The position numbers and the translations under genes are program-made. Positions 6,932 through 14,928 of a stretch of 64,000 bases of DNA are shown here, in pieces. Below the pieces are notes generated by a model. That model ran no database searches. It was given only the letters and a program-made list of their open reading frames with translations, and was not told the origin of the DNA. Every line of letters starts with the position of its first letter. The first letter of the stretch is position 1. The stretch lies in the NCBI RefSeq assembly GCF_051851555.1, contig NZ_JBPDVH010000002.1, positions 248,001-312,000 on the forward strand, written 5' to 3'. The stretch is from Lonepinella sp051851555. GTDB taxonomy: Bacteria; Pseudomonadota; Gammaproteobacteria; Enterobacterales; Pasteurellaceae.

Positions 6932-8260
6932 TTAGAGGGTGGAATCTTCGCTTGCCACACCCAACGCTTGCGAAAAACTCCGCAATCCAGTGGAATTACC
7001 AGCTTTTACCATGCTAGACATGGCTTGGGTTGGGGAGTGAATGAGTTTATTCATTAATTTATAACTTAATTCTTGCAGTACCGCCTCAGCAGATTCCCCT
7101 TGATGTAAGGCTGTAACGGCTTTTTCAAGCAAGGCTTGACGAGTTTGTTCGGCGTTATCTCGATAATGGCGGATTAAATTAGAAAATTGATGAACTTTTA
7201 ACCACTCAAAATAATCACTGCATTCTTGTTCAATAATTTGCTGAGCTTGTTCGGCGGCTTTTTCACGTTGGCCCATATTGTGTTGAATGATATTTTGCAG
7301 ATCATCTACGCTGTAATGGTAAACACTATCCAGATCGCTTACGCTTTCTTCCACATCCCTTGGCACTGCAATATCCACCACCAACATCGGGGCATTTCGG
7401 CGTTGTTTTTGAGCCATTTTGACCATTTGTTTAGTAATCAAAATTTGCTCAGAGGCCGTGGATGAAATCACAATATCCGCTTGATTCAAGCCATCTTGCA
7501 GTTGTGCCAAACTCATGATTTGAATTTGTTCACCCTGATCTAAACGGCTCACCAATGCTTCGGCTCGAGATAACGTGCGGTTGGCAATAATGATTTTTTT
7601 GACGCCATGACGTAACAGGTGACGACTAACCAATTCAATGGTTTCCCCTGCCCCCACAAGCAATACGGTTAAGGTTTTTAGTTGTTCAAAAATTTGGCGA
7701 GCCAAGCTACAAGCGGCATAGGCCACGGAAACCGCACTTTCACCGATATTGGTTTCACTGCGAACACGTTTTGCGACCGCAAAGGTTTTTTGGAATAAAC
7801 GAGAAAATTCACTGGTTAACGTATTATCAGATTGTGCTTGATAATATTCTTCCGCTAATTGATAGGCTTGTTTCACTTGCCCGAGAATTTGTGGTTCACC
7901 TAAAATTAAGGAATCCAGTCCACAAGCCACCGACATCAGGTGTTTCACGGCATTTTTATCTTGATGCAAATATAAACAGGTTTTGAGTTCGGCTAAATCA
8001 ATTTGATGAATTTGGGCAAACCACGCCACCACCTGATCAAGAAAATCTTGCATCTGTTGGGTTTCGACGGGAGAAAGATGTTTATTATGAAGATAAATTT
8101 CAGTTCGATTACAAGTGGATAAAATCACTGCACTTTGTGCCAAACCCAATTGCTGAATTTGTTGCAAGGCAAGCTGACGTTTTTCTTGCGAAAACGCCAC
8201 TTTTTCCCGCAATCCCACGCTTGCGGTTTTGTGATTAATGCCGAGAACCAAAATTGTCAT
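6932..8260 (-). CDS. hemA: Glutamyl-tRNA reductase
   Basis: 442 residues. The N-terminal catalytic region has GINHKTASVGLREK and STCNRTEIY with the nucleophilic cysteine at position 50; the NADPH domain carries VLLVGAGETIELVSRHL; the dimerisation helix bundle follows. The enzyme reduces Glu-tRNA to glutamate-1-semialdehyde, the first step of C5 haem synthesis. It is slightly longer than E. coli HemA (418). It stands alone: the WYL gene is beyond the heptamer repeat and ndk is upstream across a 245-base gap. That a haem-synthesis gene is present and intact fits a species less haem-dependent than H. influenzae, though only the first enzyme is seen. Confidence 0.97.
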   Translation of the reverse strand: MTILVLGINHKTASVGLREKVAFSQEKRQLALQQIQQLGLAQSAVILSTCNRTEIYLHNKHLSPVETQQMQDFLDQVVAWFAQIHQIDLAELKTCLYLHQDKNAVKHLMSVACGLDSLILGEPQILGQVKQAYQLAEEYYQAQSDNTLTSEFSRLFQKTFAVAKRVRSETNIGESAVSVAYAACSLARQIFEQLKTLTVLLVGAGETIELVSRHLLRHGVKKIIIANRTLSRAEALVSRLDQGEQIQIMSLAQLQDGLNQADIVISSTASEQILITKQMVKMAQKQRRNAPMLVVDIAVPRDVEESVSDLDSVYHYSVDDLQNIIQHNMGQREKAAEQAQQIIEQECSDYFEWLKVHQFSNLIRHYRDNAEQTRQALLEKAVTALHQGESAEAVLQELSYKLMNKLIHSPTQAMSSMVKAGNSTGLRSFSQALGVASEDSTL

Positions 8261-8464
8261 TGAAAAATACCTAAAAAGCGGTAGAACTATCTGATTTTCA
8301 TAGCGAAAACCGAATATAATGCGTATTTTAACGGAAAAAAATCATAAAATATACAATAATTGTTTTTAATCAGAATCGTTTGTATTTCTACAAATTTAGG
8401 GCGAAGATGATGAACCCTGTTAATAGGGATAGCGATATGTTGAAAAGGGAAATTAACAGAATTG

Positions 8465-8496
8465 ACACCGCACTTTAGGCAAAATGCGGTGTTTTT
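8465..8496 (+). terminator. Hairpin from inverted uptake-signal-like arms with T run
   Basis: ACACCGCA (8465-8472) pairs with TGCGGTGT (8485-8492) and is followed by TTTTT on the plus strand. No plus-strand gene precedes it, so it may serve as the 3' hairpin of ndk on the minus strand, where the T run is poor. The rest of 8261-8505 shows nothing convincing. Confidence 0.4.
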
Positions 8497-8505
8497 TCGT
8501 TCTTT

Positions 8506-8931
8506 TTATCGTGGGCAGATTTCACTTTCCACAAAGAAATAGGCAATTTCACGAGCGGCGCTATCGGAACTGTCGGAGCCGTGGACAGAATTGCGTGTTT
8601 TACTTTGAGCAAAGTCACGCCGAATAGTGCCCTCGGCTTGTTTAGCGGGATCCGTGGCGCCAATCAGGGTGCGATAATCCTGAATAGCATTTTCCTTTTC
8701 TAACACCGACACCACCACGGGACCAGACATCATATAGTCTACAAGGCCAGCAAAAAAATCTTTGCCTTGGTGTTCGGCATAAAATCCCTCGGCTTGTGCT
8801 TGGGTTAAATGCAACATTTTGGTGGCCAAAATTTGAAAACCCGCCTCTTCAAAACGCGTTAAAATTTTGCCGACCAAATTACGCTCAACGGCGTCAGGTT
8901 TAATAATCGATAATGTACGTTCTATTGTCAT
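8506..8931 (-). CDS. ndk: Nucleoside diphosphate kinase
   Basis: 141 residues, the family's standard length. It starts MTIERTLSIIKPDAVERN and carries the active-site histidine in TRNSVHGSDSSDSA, plus the GTIRRDFA nucleotide-binding segment. It transfers the gamma phosphate between nucleoside di- and triphosphates through a phosphohistidine. It lies one base downstream of the pepB start region's partner (pepB is the upstream gene, stop at 8933), so the two are co-transcribed, as in H. influenzae. Confidence 0.97.
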   Translation of the reverse strand: MTIERTLSIIKPDAVERNLVGKILTRFEEAGFQILATKMLHLTQAQAEGFYAEHQGKDFFAGLVDYMMSGPVVVSVLEKENAIQDYRTLIGATDPAKQAEGTIRRDFAQSKTRNSVHGSDSSDSAAREIAYFFVESEICPR

Positions 8932-8932
8932 T

Positions 8933-10234
8933 TTACACTCCCTGTTTTGCTTTAGTTAAAAGTAAATTTGCCAAGGTTTGTACACCAATGCCGGTTGCGC
9001 CCACTGCCCATAGATCACTCGGTGATTTGCGATAAGTAGCGGAACAATCAAGGTGTAACCAATGTTGTTGATAATTTTTCACGAAGTAAGATAAAAATGC
9101 CGTCGCTGTACTGGCTCCCGCACTCACGGCCAAGGAGCCTGAGTTAGCAATATCCGCAAAGGCGGTGGAAATTTGTCCTCGGTGTAATTCAGCAAAAGGT
9201 AAACGCCAAAATGGCTCTTGTGCTTGTTGAGCAGATTGTAATAAATCCGCCACTAATTGATCGTCCATTGAAAGCACAGAATGATAGTCATTGCCTACAG
9301 CGACTTTCGCTGCACCAGTCAGCGTTGCTGCATCAATAATAAATTGTGGATTTTGTGCATCGGCTTCAATTAAGCCATCCGCCAACACTAAACGCCCCTC
9401 TGCGTCGGTATTGGTCACTTCCACTGTCACGCCATTACGATACTGAATAATATCGTTTAATTTAAAAGCGTTGCTGCTGATCATGTTTTCTGCGCAACAT
9501 AAATACAGTTTCACTCGGGCGTTTAATCCTTGGGCAATGGCCAAGCCCAATGCGCCTGTTAATAAGGCCGCACCGCCCATATCCGCTTTCATGCTTTCCA
9601 TGCTGTTACTAGGTTTTAAGCTGTAACCGCCCGTGTCAAAGGTAATGCCTTTGCCCACTAAACAGGCCAACACGGGGGCGTTAACATCCCCCGTTGGGTT
9701 GAAATCTAATTGCAACATCACAGGCGCATTGGCGGATCCTTTACCGACCGTCCAAATACCATGATAGCCTTGTTCATGTAAATCTTTGCCTTTGATAATT
9801 TTATAACTTAACTCGCCCGCTTGCCAATCTTCCGCTTGCTGTTGAATAAATTGTACCGCTCGATTGGCCAATACTTCTGGGGTCAATACATCAGACGGTA
9901 AATTAATGATTTCACGCACAAAATCGCCTGTTTCAATCAATTCAAGTAATTTTTCATTTTCCACTTCATCTAACTCAGGAAAATCCACCTCAAAATCTTG
10001 TTTCGCCGTATAAAACCCTTGATAAAATGCCCAACAACTATCTGCATTCCAATGTTCACCGATTAATTCCGCTTGCTTAATACCTTGTCCACGCAGTTTA
10101 CGTGCGGCTTTTTGTACTAAAGTGCGGTCAAAATTTTCAGAAAAATGAACAATGGCTTGATTTTGCTGAAAAGTTAAAAACGCTTTTTTGCCCCAAACTT
10201 CATCAGGGGCTTGATGTGAAAGTAAAACTTGCAT
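8933..10234 (-). CDS. pepB: Aminopeptidase B (M17 leucyl aminopeptidase family)
   Basis: 433 residues. The M17 signature NTDAEGRLVLADGL and the metal-site segment GKGITFDTGGYSLKPS are intact, along with the catalytic lysine/arginine region. Length matches E. coli PepB (427) better than PepA (503). It removes N-terminal residues from peptides using two divalent metals in a hexamer. It is the first gene of a pepB-ndk pair and follows the RelA/SpoT-like gene by 9 bases. Confidence 0.93.
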   Translation of the reverse strand: MQVLLSHQAPDEVWGKKAFLTFQQNQAIVHFSENFDRTLVQKAARKLRGQGIKQAELIGEHWNADSCWAFYQGFYTAKQDFEVDFPELDEVENEKLLELIETGDFVREIINLPSDVLTPEVLANRAVQFIQQQAEDWQAGELSYKIIKGKDLHEQGYHGIWTVGKGSANAPVMLQLDFNPTGDVNAPVLACLVGKGITFDTGGYSLKPSNSMESMKADMGGAALLTGALGLAIAQGLNARVKLYLCCAENMISSNAFKLNDIIQYRNGVTVEVTNTDAEGRLVLADGLIEADAQNPQFIIDAATLTGAAKVAVGNDYHSVLSMDDQLVADLLQSAQQAQEPFWRLPFAELHRGQISTAFADIANSGSLAVSAGASTATAFLSYFVKNYQQHWLHLDCSATYRKSPSDLWAVGATGIGVQTLANLLLTKAKQGV

Positions 10235-10243
10235 AATTTATCC

Positions 10244-10807
10244 TTAAAAATTCACAAAATTTCGTTTATATTTACGATGGCTTTGAATATTACGTTCCGC
10301 ATCTTTACGATCCCAAATCTGCAGTTCCCATGGATAATAAAAATTACTCGAATTTTTGAAATAAATATGAATCCCCACATACTCATCTTTATCTCGTAAG
10401 TACCAGTTTTTTAATCCATATTTTTCTTTCCATTCATCTAATTTATTCATGACTTGGGTAATATCTTCCGTACTGACAATCATTCTTGCCCCAAAAATAT
10501 CATTCATAATACTATTGACTGGAAAGCCTTCGCTACGTTGTTGAAACCGTTCAATTTTATGTAAAATAGATTCCGATGTTTTGACACGATAAAAATAGGA
10601 AATATCCGTTAAATCGGCACGATACAAATAATCATTAATGGCTTCGTGCAAATTTAAACGATAGGCTAATATATGCTCTACAGGCACTTTCGCAAGTGTA
10701 TGTTTTAAATTCACCTTTTGAATTTTCCCTGTTTCAAAATAGTCTTGTGAAAAAGCTAAATGTACCTTATTAATTTCATCAATTAAGCGTTCTATTTTTT
10801 CGAGCAT
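10244..10807 (-). CDS. Stand-alone RelA/SpoT-type synthetase-domain protein (small alarmone synthetase-like)
   Basis: 187 residues with one RelA/SpoT nucleotidyltransferase domain and no hydrolase, TGS or ACT part. Motifs in order: YRVKTSESILHKI (R74, K76, K84), MNDIFGARMIV (D103, R108), EYVGIHIYF (Y143, H147), and WELQIWD (E161, Q163), where the usual R of E-x-Q-I-R is W. These correspond to ATP and acceptor sites of (p)ppGpp synthetases, so activity is plausible. Some members of this class are pyrophosphate-transferring toxins, but no antitoxin gene is adjacent. It lies between the MetE-like gene and pepB on the same strand. Confidence 0.75.
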   Translation of the reverse strand: MLEKIERLIDEINKVHLAFSQDYFETGKIQKVNLKHTLAKVPVEHILAYRLNLHEAINDYLYRADLTDISYFYRVKTSESILHKIERFQQRSEGFPVNSIMNDIFGARMIVSTEDITQVMNKLDEWKEKYGLKNWYLRDKDEYVGIHIYFKNSSNFYYPWELQIWDRKDAERNIQSHRKYKRNFVNF

Positions 10808-10824
10808 ATATTTTCCCTACCTAA

Positions 10825-11973
10825 CTACTCGCCCCAAACTTCTTGCACAATATCACGAATAAATTCTAACTTCGCCCATTGTTGCTGTTCGGTCAGAATA
10901 TTACCTTCTTCCGTTGATGCAAAACCACATTGCGGACTTAAACATAGTTGATTGATATCCACATATTGAGTGGCTTCTTTGATGCGAGCAATAATATCAT
11001 CACGATTTTCAAGTGTACCGTCTTTAGACGTAATTAACCCTAACACAACTTGTTGATCTTTGATAAAGCGTAATGGTTTGAAATCTCCCGCACGATCGCT
11101 ATCATACTCAAGGAAGAAACCATCTACACGGCAAGTACCAAACAAGGTTTCTGCGACAGGTTCATAACCACCAGCCGAGAACCAAGTGGAACGGAAATTG
11201 CCACGACAAATGTGCATGGTAATTGCAATATCATCAGCAGGTTTAGCATCCACAATTTTATTTATCATATAGACATAATCTTTGGCAATTTGGTCTAAAT
11301 CAAAACCACGCTGTTTATAGGCGGCTCGTTTATCTTCCGCACAAAATTCACCCCAGCTAGTATCATCTAATTGTAAATTGCGACAACCTAATTTGTAGAA
11401 AATCTGCATGGCTTTAATATAAGCGTTAGCAATATCGTCTAATAAAAGTCGGTTGTTGTTTTCATAACGTGGAATTGCTACATAATCGGTCGCTCGTACA
11501 TTGGTGATTAAATGCAGCATTGACGGTGATGGAATGGTAAATTTCACTTCTTGACCGTTAGCAATTTGATTAACAGAACGGAAATGTTCGACAAACGGGT
11601 GGCTTTCAGAAAAATCGACTTTATCCACAATTTTTAAGGTTTTCGGGCGAACATTATCATGTTTAAATTGTACCGAAAATTTTTCAGCATCAACTTCTTC
11701 CACACCGTCTAAACCTGCTAAAAAATCTAAATGCCAGAAAGTACGGCGAAATTCTCCGTCTGTTACTGCATGTAATCCCACACTTTTTTGATGTTCCACT
11801 AATTTAGCAATTTCTTTATCTTCAACTTTAGCTAACTCCGCACAAGAAATATCACCACAACTACATTGTTGGCGAGCTTGCTTAATTTCATCAGAACGTA
11901 AAAAACTGCCGACAATATCAAAACGATAAGGGGCTTTGCTACGTAAGGTGGCTGTTGGGAATAATTTACTCAT
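10825..11973 (-). CDS. MetE C-terminal-like cobalamin-independent methyltransferase (YxjG/YxjH type)
   Basis: 382 residues from ATG 11973, preceded by GAAAGGAAACAAG. It has only the catalytic half of MetE. The zinc ligands can be seen: H and C in TMHICRGN, E in FFLEYDSD, and the second C in LSPQCGFAS. Substrate is probably a methyl donor and homocysteine or a related thiol; full-length MetE uses methyl-tetrahydropteroyl-triglutamate, but the short YxjG-like proteins are less well characterised. An upstream in-frame extension to 12021 is unlikely to be used. No methionine regulatory site was recognised before it. Confidence 0.8.
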   Translation of the reverse strand: MSKLFPTATLRSKAPYRFDIVGSFLRSDEIKQARQQCSCGDISCAELAKVEDKEIAKLVEHQKSVGLHAVTDGEFRRTFWHLDFLAGLDGVEEVDAEKFSVQFKHDNVRPKTLKIVDKVDFSESHPFVEHFRSVNQIANGQEVKFTIPSPSMLHLITNVRATDYVAIPRYENNNRLLLDDIANAYIKAMQIFYKLGCRNLQLDDTSWGEFCAEDKRAAYKQRGFDLDQIAKDYVYMINKIVDAKPADDIAITMHICRGNFRSTWFSAGGYEPVAETLFGTCRVDGFFLEYDSDRAGDFKPLRFIKDQQVVLGLITSKDGTLENRDDIIARIKEATQYVDINQLCLSPQCGFASTEEGNILTEQQQWAKLEFIRDIVQEVWGE

Positions 11974-12036
11974 CTTGTTTCCTTTCTTTTTTATGATTAT
12001 TAAATCTAACAAAAAATACACCGCACTTTAGCTGGC

Positions 12037-12576
12037 TTATTCTTCTAATATCACTTTACCGATAAAACTTAAATTACGATAACGTTGAGCATAGTCAATA
12101 CCATAACCGATAACAAACTCATTCGGAATGGCAAATCCCACCCATTCTACTGGCACTTCTACTTCACGGCGTGATGGTTTATCTAATAAGGTGCAAATGG
12201 CAAGACTGGCTGGATCGCGGAGTTCTAGGATTTTGCGGACTTTTTCGAGCGTGTAACCTGAATCAATAATATCTTCCACAATTAACACGTGTTCGCCCTT
12301 AATATCACCATTTAAATCTTGGGTAATTTTTACATCATGATTGGTACTCATGCCGATACCATAACTTGATGTGGTCATAAATTCTACTTCGAGCGGTAAG
12401 TCAATTTTACGTACTAAATCTGCCATAAACATAAATGAGCCACGTAATAAACCGACTACAATCAATTTATCCACTTTCTTTTGTTGATAAAAAGCGGTAA
12501 TTTCCGCACCGAGCTGATCAATTTTAGCAAGCACATCTTGCTCTGAAATCAAGACTTCAACATGATGTTTTTTCAT
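12037..12576 (-). CDS. hpt: Hypoxanthine phosphoribosyltransferase
   Basis: 179 residues from ATG 12576 (MKKHHVEVLISEQDV), the usual Hpt length; the longer frame to 12663 is not family-like. The PRPP-binding motif VLIVEDIIDSGYTLEKV and the flexible-loop region MTTSSYG are intact. It salvages hypoxanthine (and guanine) to nucleotides. The leader of about 180 bases contains a strong hairpin cluster and follows the small-RNA terminator, so hpt may have its own promoter there. It is separate from the MetE-like gene by 63 bases. Confidence 0.95.
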   Translation of the reverse strand: MKKHHVEVLISEQDVLAKIDQLGAEITAFYQQKKVDKLIVVGLLRGSFMFMADLVRKIDLPLEVEFMTTSSYGIGMSTNHDVKITQDLNGDIKGEHVLIVEDIIDSGYTLEKVRKILELRDPASLAICTLLDKPSRREVEVPVEWVGFAIPNEFVIGYGIDYAQRYRNLSFIGKVILEE

Positions 12577-12642
12577 AACGGTTTCTCTGTATAAAAATAT
12601 GGAAACGACTATATCATAATAAGGAAAAATACAAAATAAAAA

Positions 12643-12760
12643 AGACGGAAAAGAGCCTAGCACTTGCGTACTAGGCTACGCATGGTCACGCAACTCCGTG
12701 GCTTTTCCTTTCAGATGCGGAGCATCGTTACCATGCTTAACCCTGTACGCTAGTGCAGGG
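12643..12760 (-). ncRNA. Hairpin cluster in the pmbA-hpt gap: possible structured RNA or leader
   Basis: Three hairpins follow each other. CCCTG (12741-12745) pairs with CAGGG (12756-12760). GCATGGT (12680-12686) pairs with ACCATGC (12730-12736) and encloses CTCCG/CGGAG. AGCCTAG (12654-12660) pairs with CTAGGCT (12671-12677) and is followed on the minus strand by CTTTTCCGTCTTTTTT, a terminator-like end. The first and last share the word GTACGC(T/A)AGTGC. It could be a second small RNA, an hpt leader attenuator or a palindromic repeat. No promoter was recognised for it. Confidence 0.4.
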
Positions 12761-12762
12761 AT

Positions 12763-12794
12763 AAAAAAAGACCGAAGTGACAACACTTCGGTCT
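12763..12794 (-). terminator. Rho-independent terminator after pmbA / end of small RNA
   Basis: Perfect 11-bp stem with a 4-base loop (12780-12783) followed by seven T on the minus strand (12769-12763). It can end both the pmbA transcript and the candidate small RNA. Confidence 0.85.
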
Positions 12795-12853
12795 TAAACC
12801 CTAACGAATTTACTTTCTACTCTACCTGTTTAGCTACCTATGTCTTAACAGAT
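12763..12853 (-). ncRNA. Candidate Fur-regulated small RNA, about 90 nt
   Basis: On the minus strand, a promoter (TTGACA 12888-12883, 17-base spacer, TAATAT 12865-12860) would start RNA near 12853. The RNA would end in a perfect 11-bp hairpin AGACCGAAGTG/CACTTCGGTCT (12769-12794) followed by a run of seven T. No open frame of note lies inside. A Fur-box-like sequence sits directly upstream of the -35. Size, terminator and iron-box control are the layout of RyhB in enterobacteria and HrrF in H. influenzae. The homology to either is not established here. Confidence 0.6.
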
Positions 12854-12859
12854 GTGTGT

Positions 12860-12888
12860 ATATTAATATATAAAATAATCTCTGTCAA
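12860..12888 (-). promoter_or_regulatory. Sigma-70 promoter of the candidate small RNA
   Basis: TTGACA at 12888-12883 is a perfect -35; TAATAT at 12865-12860 is a good -10; the spacer is 17 bases. Confidence 0.65.
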
Positions 12889-12889
12889 T

Positions 12890-12908
12890 AAGAATTATTA
12901 TCATTTTT
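12890..12908 (-). promoter_or_regulatory. Fur-box-like operator
   Basis: The minus strand TGATAATAATTCTTA matches the 7-1-7 Fur consensus TGATAAT-N-ATTATCA at 12 of 14 specified positions, with the first heptamer perfect. The 19-base version agrees at 14 of 19. It abuts the -35 element. Confidence 0.6.
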
Positions 12909-12910
12909 AA

Positions 12911-14272
12911 TTAATTTCCAGAAATTTTCATTTCTTCCAATAAAATTGAGCCAGTTTGAATATTGGAACGGGTTTCAATGTCATCACCAACCGCCACCAA
13001 ATGATCAAACATCTGTTTTAAATTGCCAGCAATGGTGATTTCTGAAACGGGATATTGAATTTCACCATTTTCCACCCAAAAGCCCGATGCACCACGAGAA
13101 TAATCCCCCGTTACCATATTCACACTTTGCCCCATTAAATCAGTCACTAACAAGCCTGTTCCCATTTGGTTTAAAAGTGCGGTTAAATTTCCTTGAGAAT
13201 TTGGTTTAACCAACCAATTATGAATACCGCCTGCATGTCCCGTGCTTTGCATAGCTAATTTTTTACCGCTGTAACTGGTTAATAAATAAGTTTGCAAAAT
13301 ACCGTCTTGAATAATCTCCAAATCTTGCGTTCTCACGCCCTCGCTATCAAACGGTGTAGAAGCTAAACCGCTTAACAAATGCGGACGTTCGCTAATTTGA
13401 AACCAATCAGGCAACACTTTTTGTCCAAGTTTATCTAACAAAAAGCTGTTTTTGCGATATAGACTGCCGCCACTAATAGCAGTCGCTAAATGCCCAATTA
13501 ACCCTGTTGCGACATCATTAAGAAAAATCACAGGTGCCGTTTGGGTTGCAATTTTTTGCGGTCGTAAACGAGCAATGGCTTTCTTCGCTGAATTTTGCCC
13601 TACCCATTCAGGTGCAGCTAACTCATTCGCTTTACGAGAAATCGTGTATTCGTAATCACTTTCTAATAAATCATCAACACCACCCAATACTGAGCAAGAC
13701 AACGAATAACGGCTTGATAAATGACTTTGCAACATACCATGGCTATTCCCATACACGCGAACTCCCGTATGGGAATTAAACGCCGCACCATTACTGTTGA
13801 CAATCCGCTGATCATATTGCAAAGCAGCGGTTTCCGCTTGTAAGGCTAATTCCACTGCCCGATCTACATCAATATCAGTGGGGTGATATAAATCTAAATC
13901 AGGTGCATTAAATGCCATTAAGGCTTTATCGGCTAAACCCGCACAATCATCGGGAGAAGTATATTTGGCTATCGCTAATGCCGCATCAACGGCGGATTTA
14001 ATTGCTGGCTGGCTTAAATCCGATGTGGATGCGTTGCCTTTTTGTTGCCCCAAGTACACCGAAATGCCTAAAGCTCCGTCATTATTAAATTCTACGTTTT
14101 CGACTTCTTGCAACCGAGTAGAAACCGAAAGCCCACTGACTTTGGTCACCGCCACTTCCGCTGTTGCCCCTGCATTTTGAGCCAACTCGACCGCATAACT
14201 CACCGCCGCACGTAATTCTTGTTCTTGCTGTTTTAAAAGTGCGGTGGAATTTTCCGTATTTTTTTCTGGCAT
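12911..14272 (-). CDS. pmbA: Metalloprotease-like TldE/PmbA
   Basis: 453 residues from ATG 14272 (MPEKNTENSTALLK), matching E. coli PmbA (450). The frame is open to 14545 but the extra residues overlap the divergent darP gene and are not family-like. The segments GASGFWVENGEIQYPVSEITI and STGHAGGIHNWLV are typical of the TldD/TldE C-terminal domain. With TldD it processes microcin B17 and degrades CcdA in E. coli; TldD is not in this window. It is divergent from darP, as in E. coli. The stop at 12911 is followed at once by the Fur-box-like site. Confidence 0.93.
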   Translation of the reverse strand: MPEKNTENSTALLKQQEQELRAAVSYAVELAQNAGATAEVAVTKVSGLSVSTRLQEVENVEFNNDGALGISVYLGQQKGNASTSDLSQPAIKSAVDAALAIAKYTSPDDCAGLADKALMAFNAPDLDLYHPTDIDVDRAVELALQAETAALQYDQRIVNSNGAAFNSHTGVRVYGNSHGMLQSHLSSRYSLSCSVLGGVDDLLESDYEYTISRKANELAAPEWVGQNSAKKAIARLRPQKIATQTAPVIFLNDVATGLIGHLATAISGGSLYRKNSFLLDKLGQKVLPDWFQISERPHLLSGLASTPFDSEGVRTQDLEIIQDGILQTYLLTSYSGKKLAMQSTGHAGGIHNWLVKPNSQGNLTALLNQMGTGLLVTDLMGQSVNMVTGDYSRGASGFWVENGEIQYPVSEITIAGNLKQMFDHLVAVGDDIETRSNIQTGSILLEEMKISGN

Positions 14273-14360
14273 GCTGCTCTTTTCCTTATTATTTATAAAT
14301 TTGTCGCATTTTAGCTTATTTGCTACAATGTAGCAAAATATCAATAAGAAAGGATAGGAA

Positions 14361-14894
14361 ATGAAAAAACGGGGCAAAAAGCCAGAATTAGATTGGACAG
14401 ATGAGCAAGAAGAAATTATCTGGGTCAGCAAAAGTGAAATTAAACGTGATGCGGAAGATTTAAAAAAATTAGGCTCAAAATTAGTGGAATTAACCCCTGC
14501 TAATTTGGAAAAAATCCCCCTTGATGAAACCTTGCTTGATGCCATTCATTTGGCTCGTAAATCAGTCAAAGAGGCCAAACGCCGTCAACTGCAATTTATC
14601 GGCAAATTATTGCGTGCCACCGACACCGATCCCATTCAAGAAGCATTAGATAAAATTGAAAATAAACATAATCAACAACAAGCCATGTTGCATAAATTAG
14701 AATATTTGCGTGATGATTTAGTCGAAAAAGGTGATGACGTATTAGCTCAATTTTTTGATGAACACCCAACGGCTGACCGTCAACATTTGCGTAATTTAGT
14801 GCGTTCCGCCCAAAAAGAAAAAGAACAAAATAAACCACCGAAAGCGTATCGGGAAATTTATCAGTATTTGAAAGAATTGATGTTGGAAAATTAA
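14361..14894 (+). CDS. darP: Dual-action ribosomal maturation protein DarP (YjgA)
   Basis: 177 residues with the family's opening MKKRGKKPELDWTDEQ and basic helical body (LARKSVKEAKRRQLQFIGKL; ATADRQHLRNLV-like region near 135). DarP binds the late 50S precursor and helps fold the peptidyl-transferase centre. Length equals that of E. coli YjgA (183) within a few residues. It is transcribed away from pmbA, with an 88-base shared promoter gap. Confidence 0.93.
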   Translation: MKKRGKKPELDWTDEQEEIIWVSKSEIKRDAEDLKKLGSKLVELTPANLEKIPLDETLLDAIHLARKSVKEAKRRQLQFIGKLLRATDTDPIQEALDKIENKHNQQQAMLHKLEYLRDDLVEKGDDVLAQFFDEHPTADRQHLRNLVRSAQKEKEQNKPPKAYREIYQYLKELMLEN

Positions 14895-14900
14895 AAAAAC

Positions 14901-14922
14901 AAGGCACTTAATCCAGTGCCTT
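14901..14922. terminator. Convergent terminator between darP and paeA
   Basis: AAGGCACT pairs with AGTGCCTT around a 6-base loop. The minus side ends in a T-rich run from AAAAAAAC at 14893-14900; the plus side ends in TTTCAT. It can serve both genes. Confidence 0.6.
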
Positions 14923-14928
14923 TCATCG

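Noticed and set aside
12698..12910. Plus-strand frame of 70 codons in the pmbA-hpt gap
   Set aside because: It crosses a strong terminator hairpin and the Fur-box/promoter of the opposite strand, and has no ribosome site or family likeness.
14273..14545. N-terminal extension of PmbA
   Set aside because: It would overlap the start of the divergent darP gene and adds 91 residues absent from the family; the ATG at 14272 gives the standard length.
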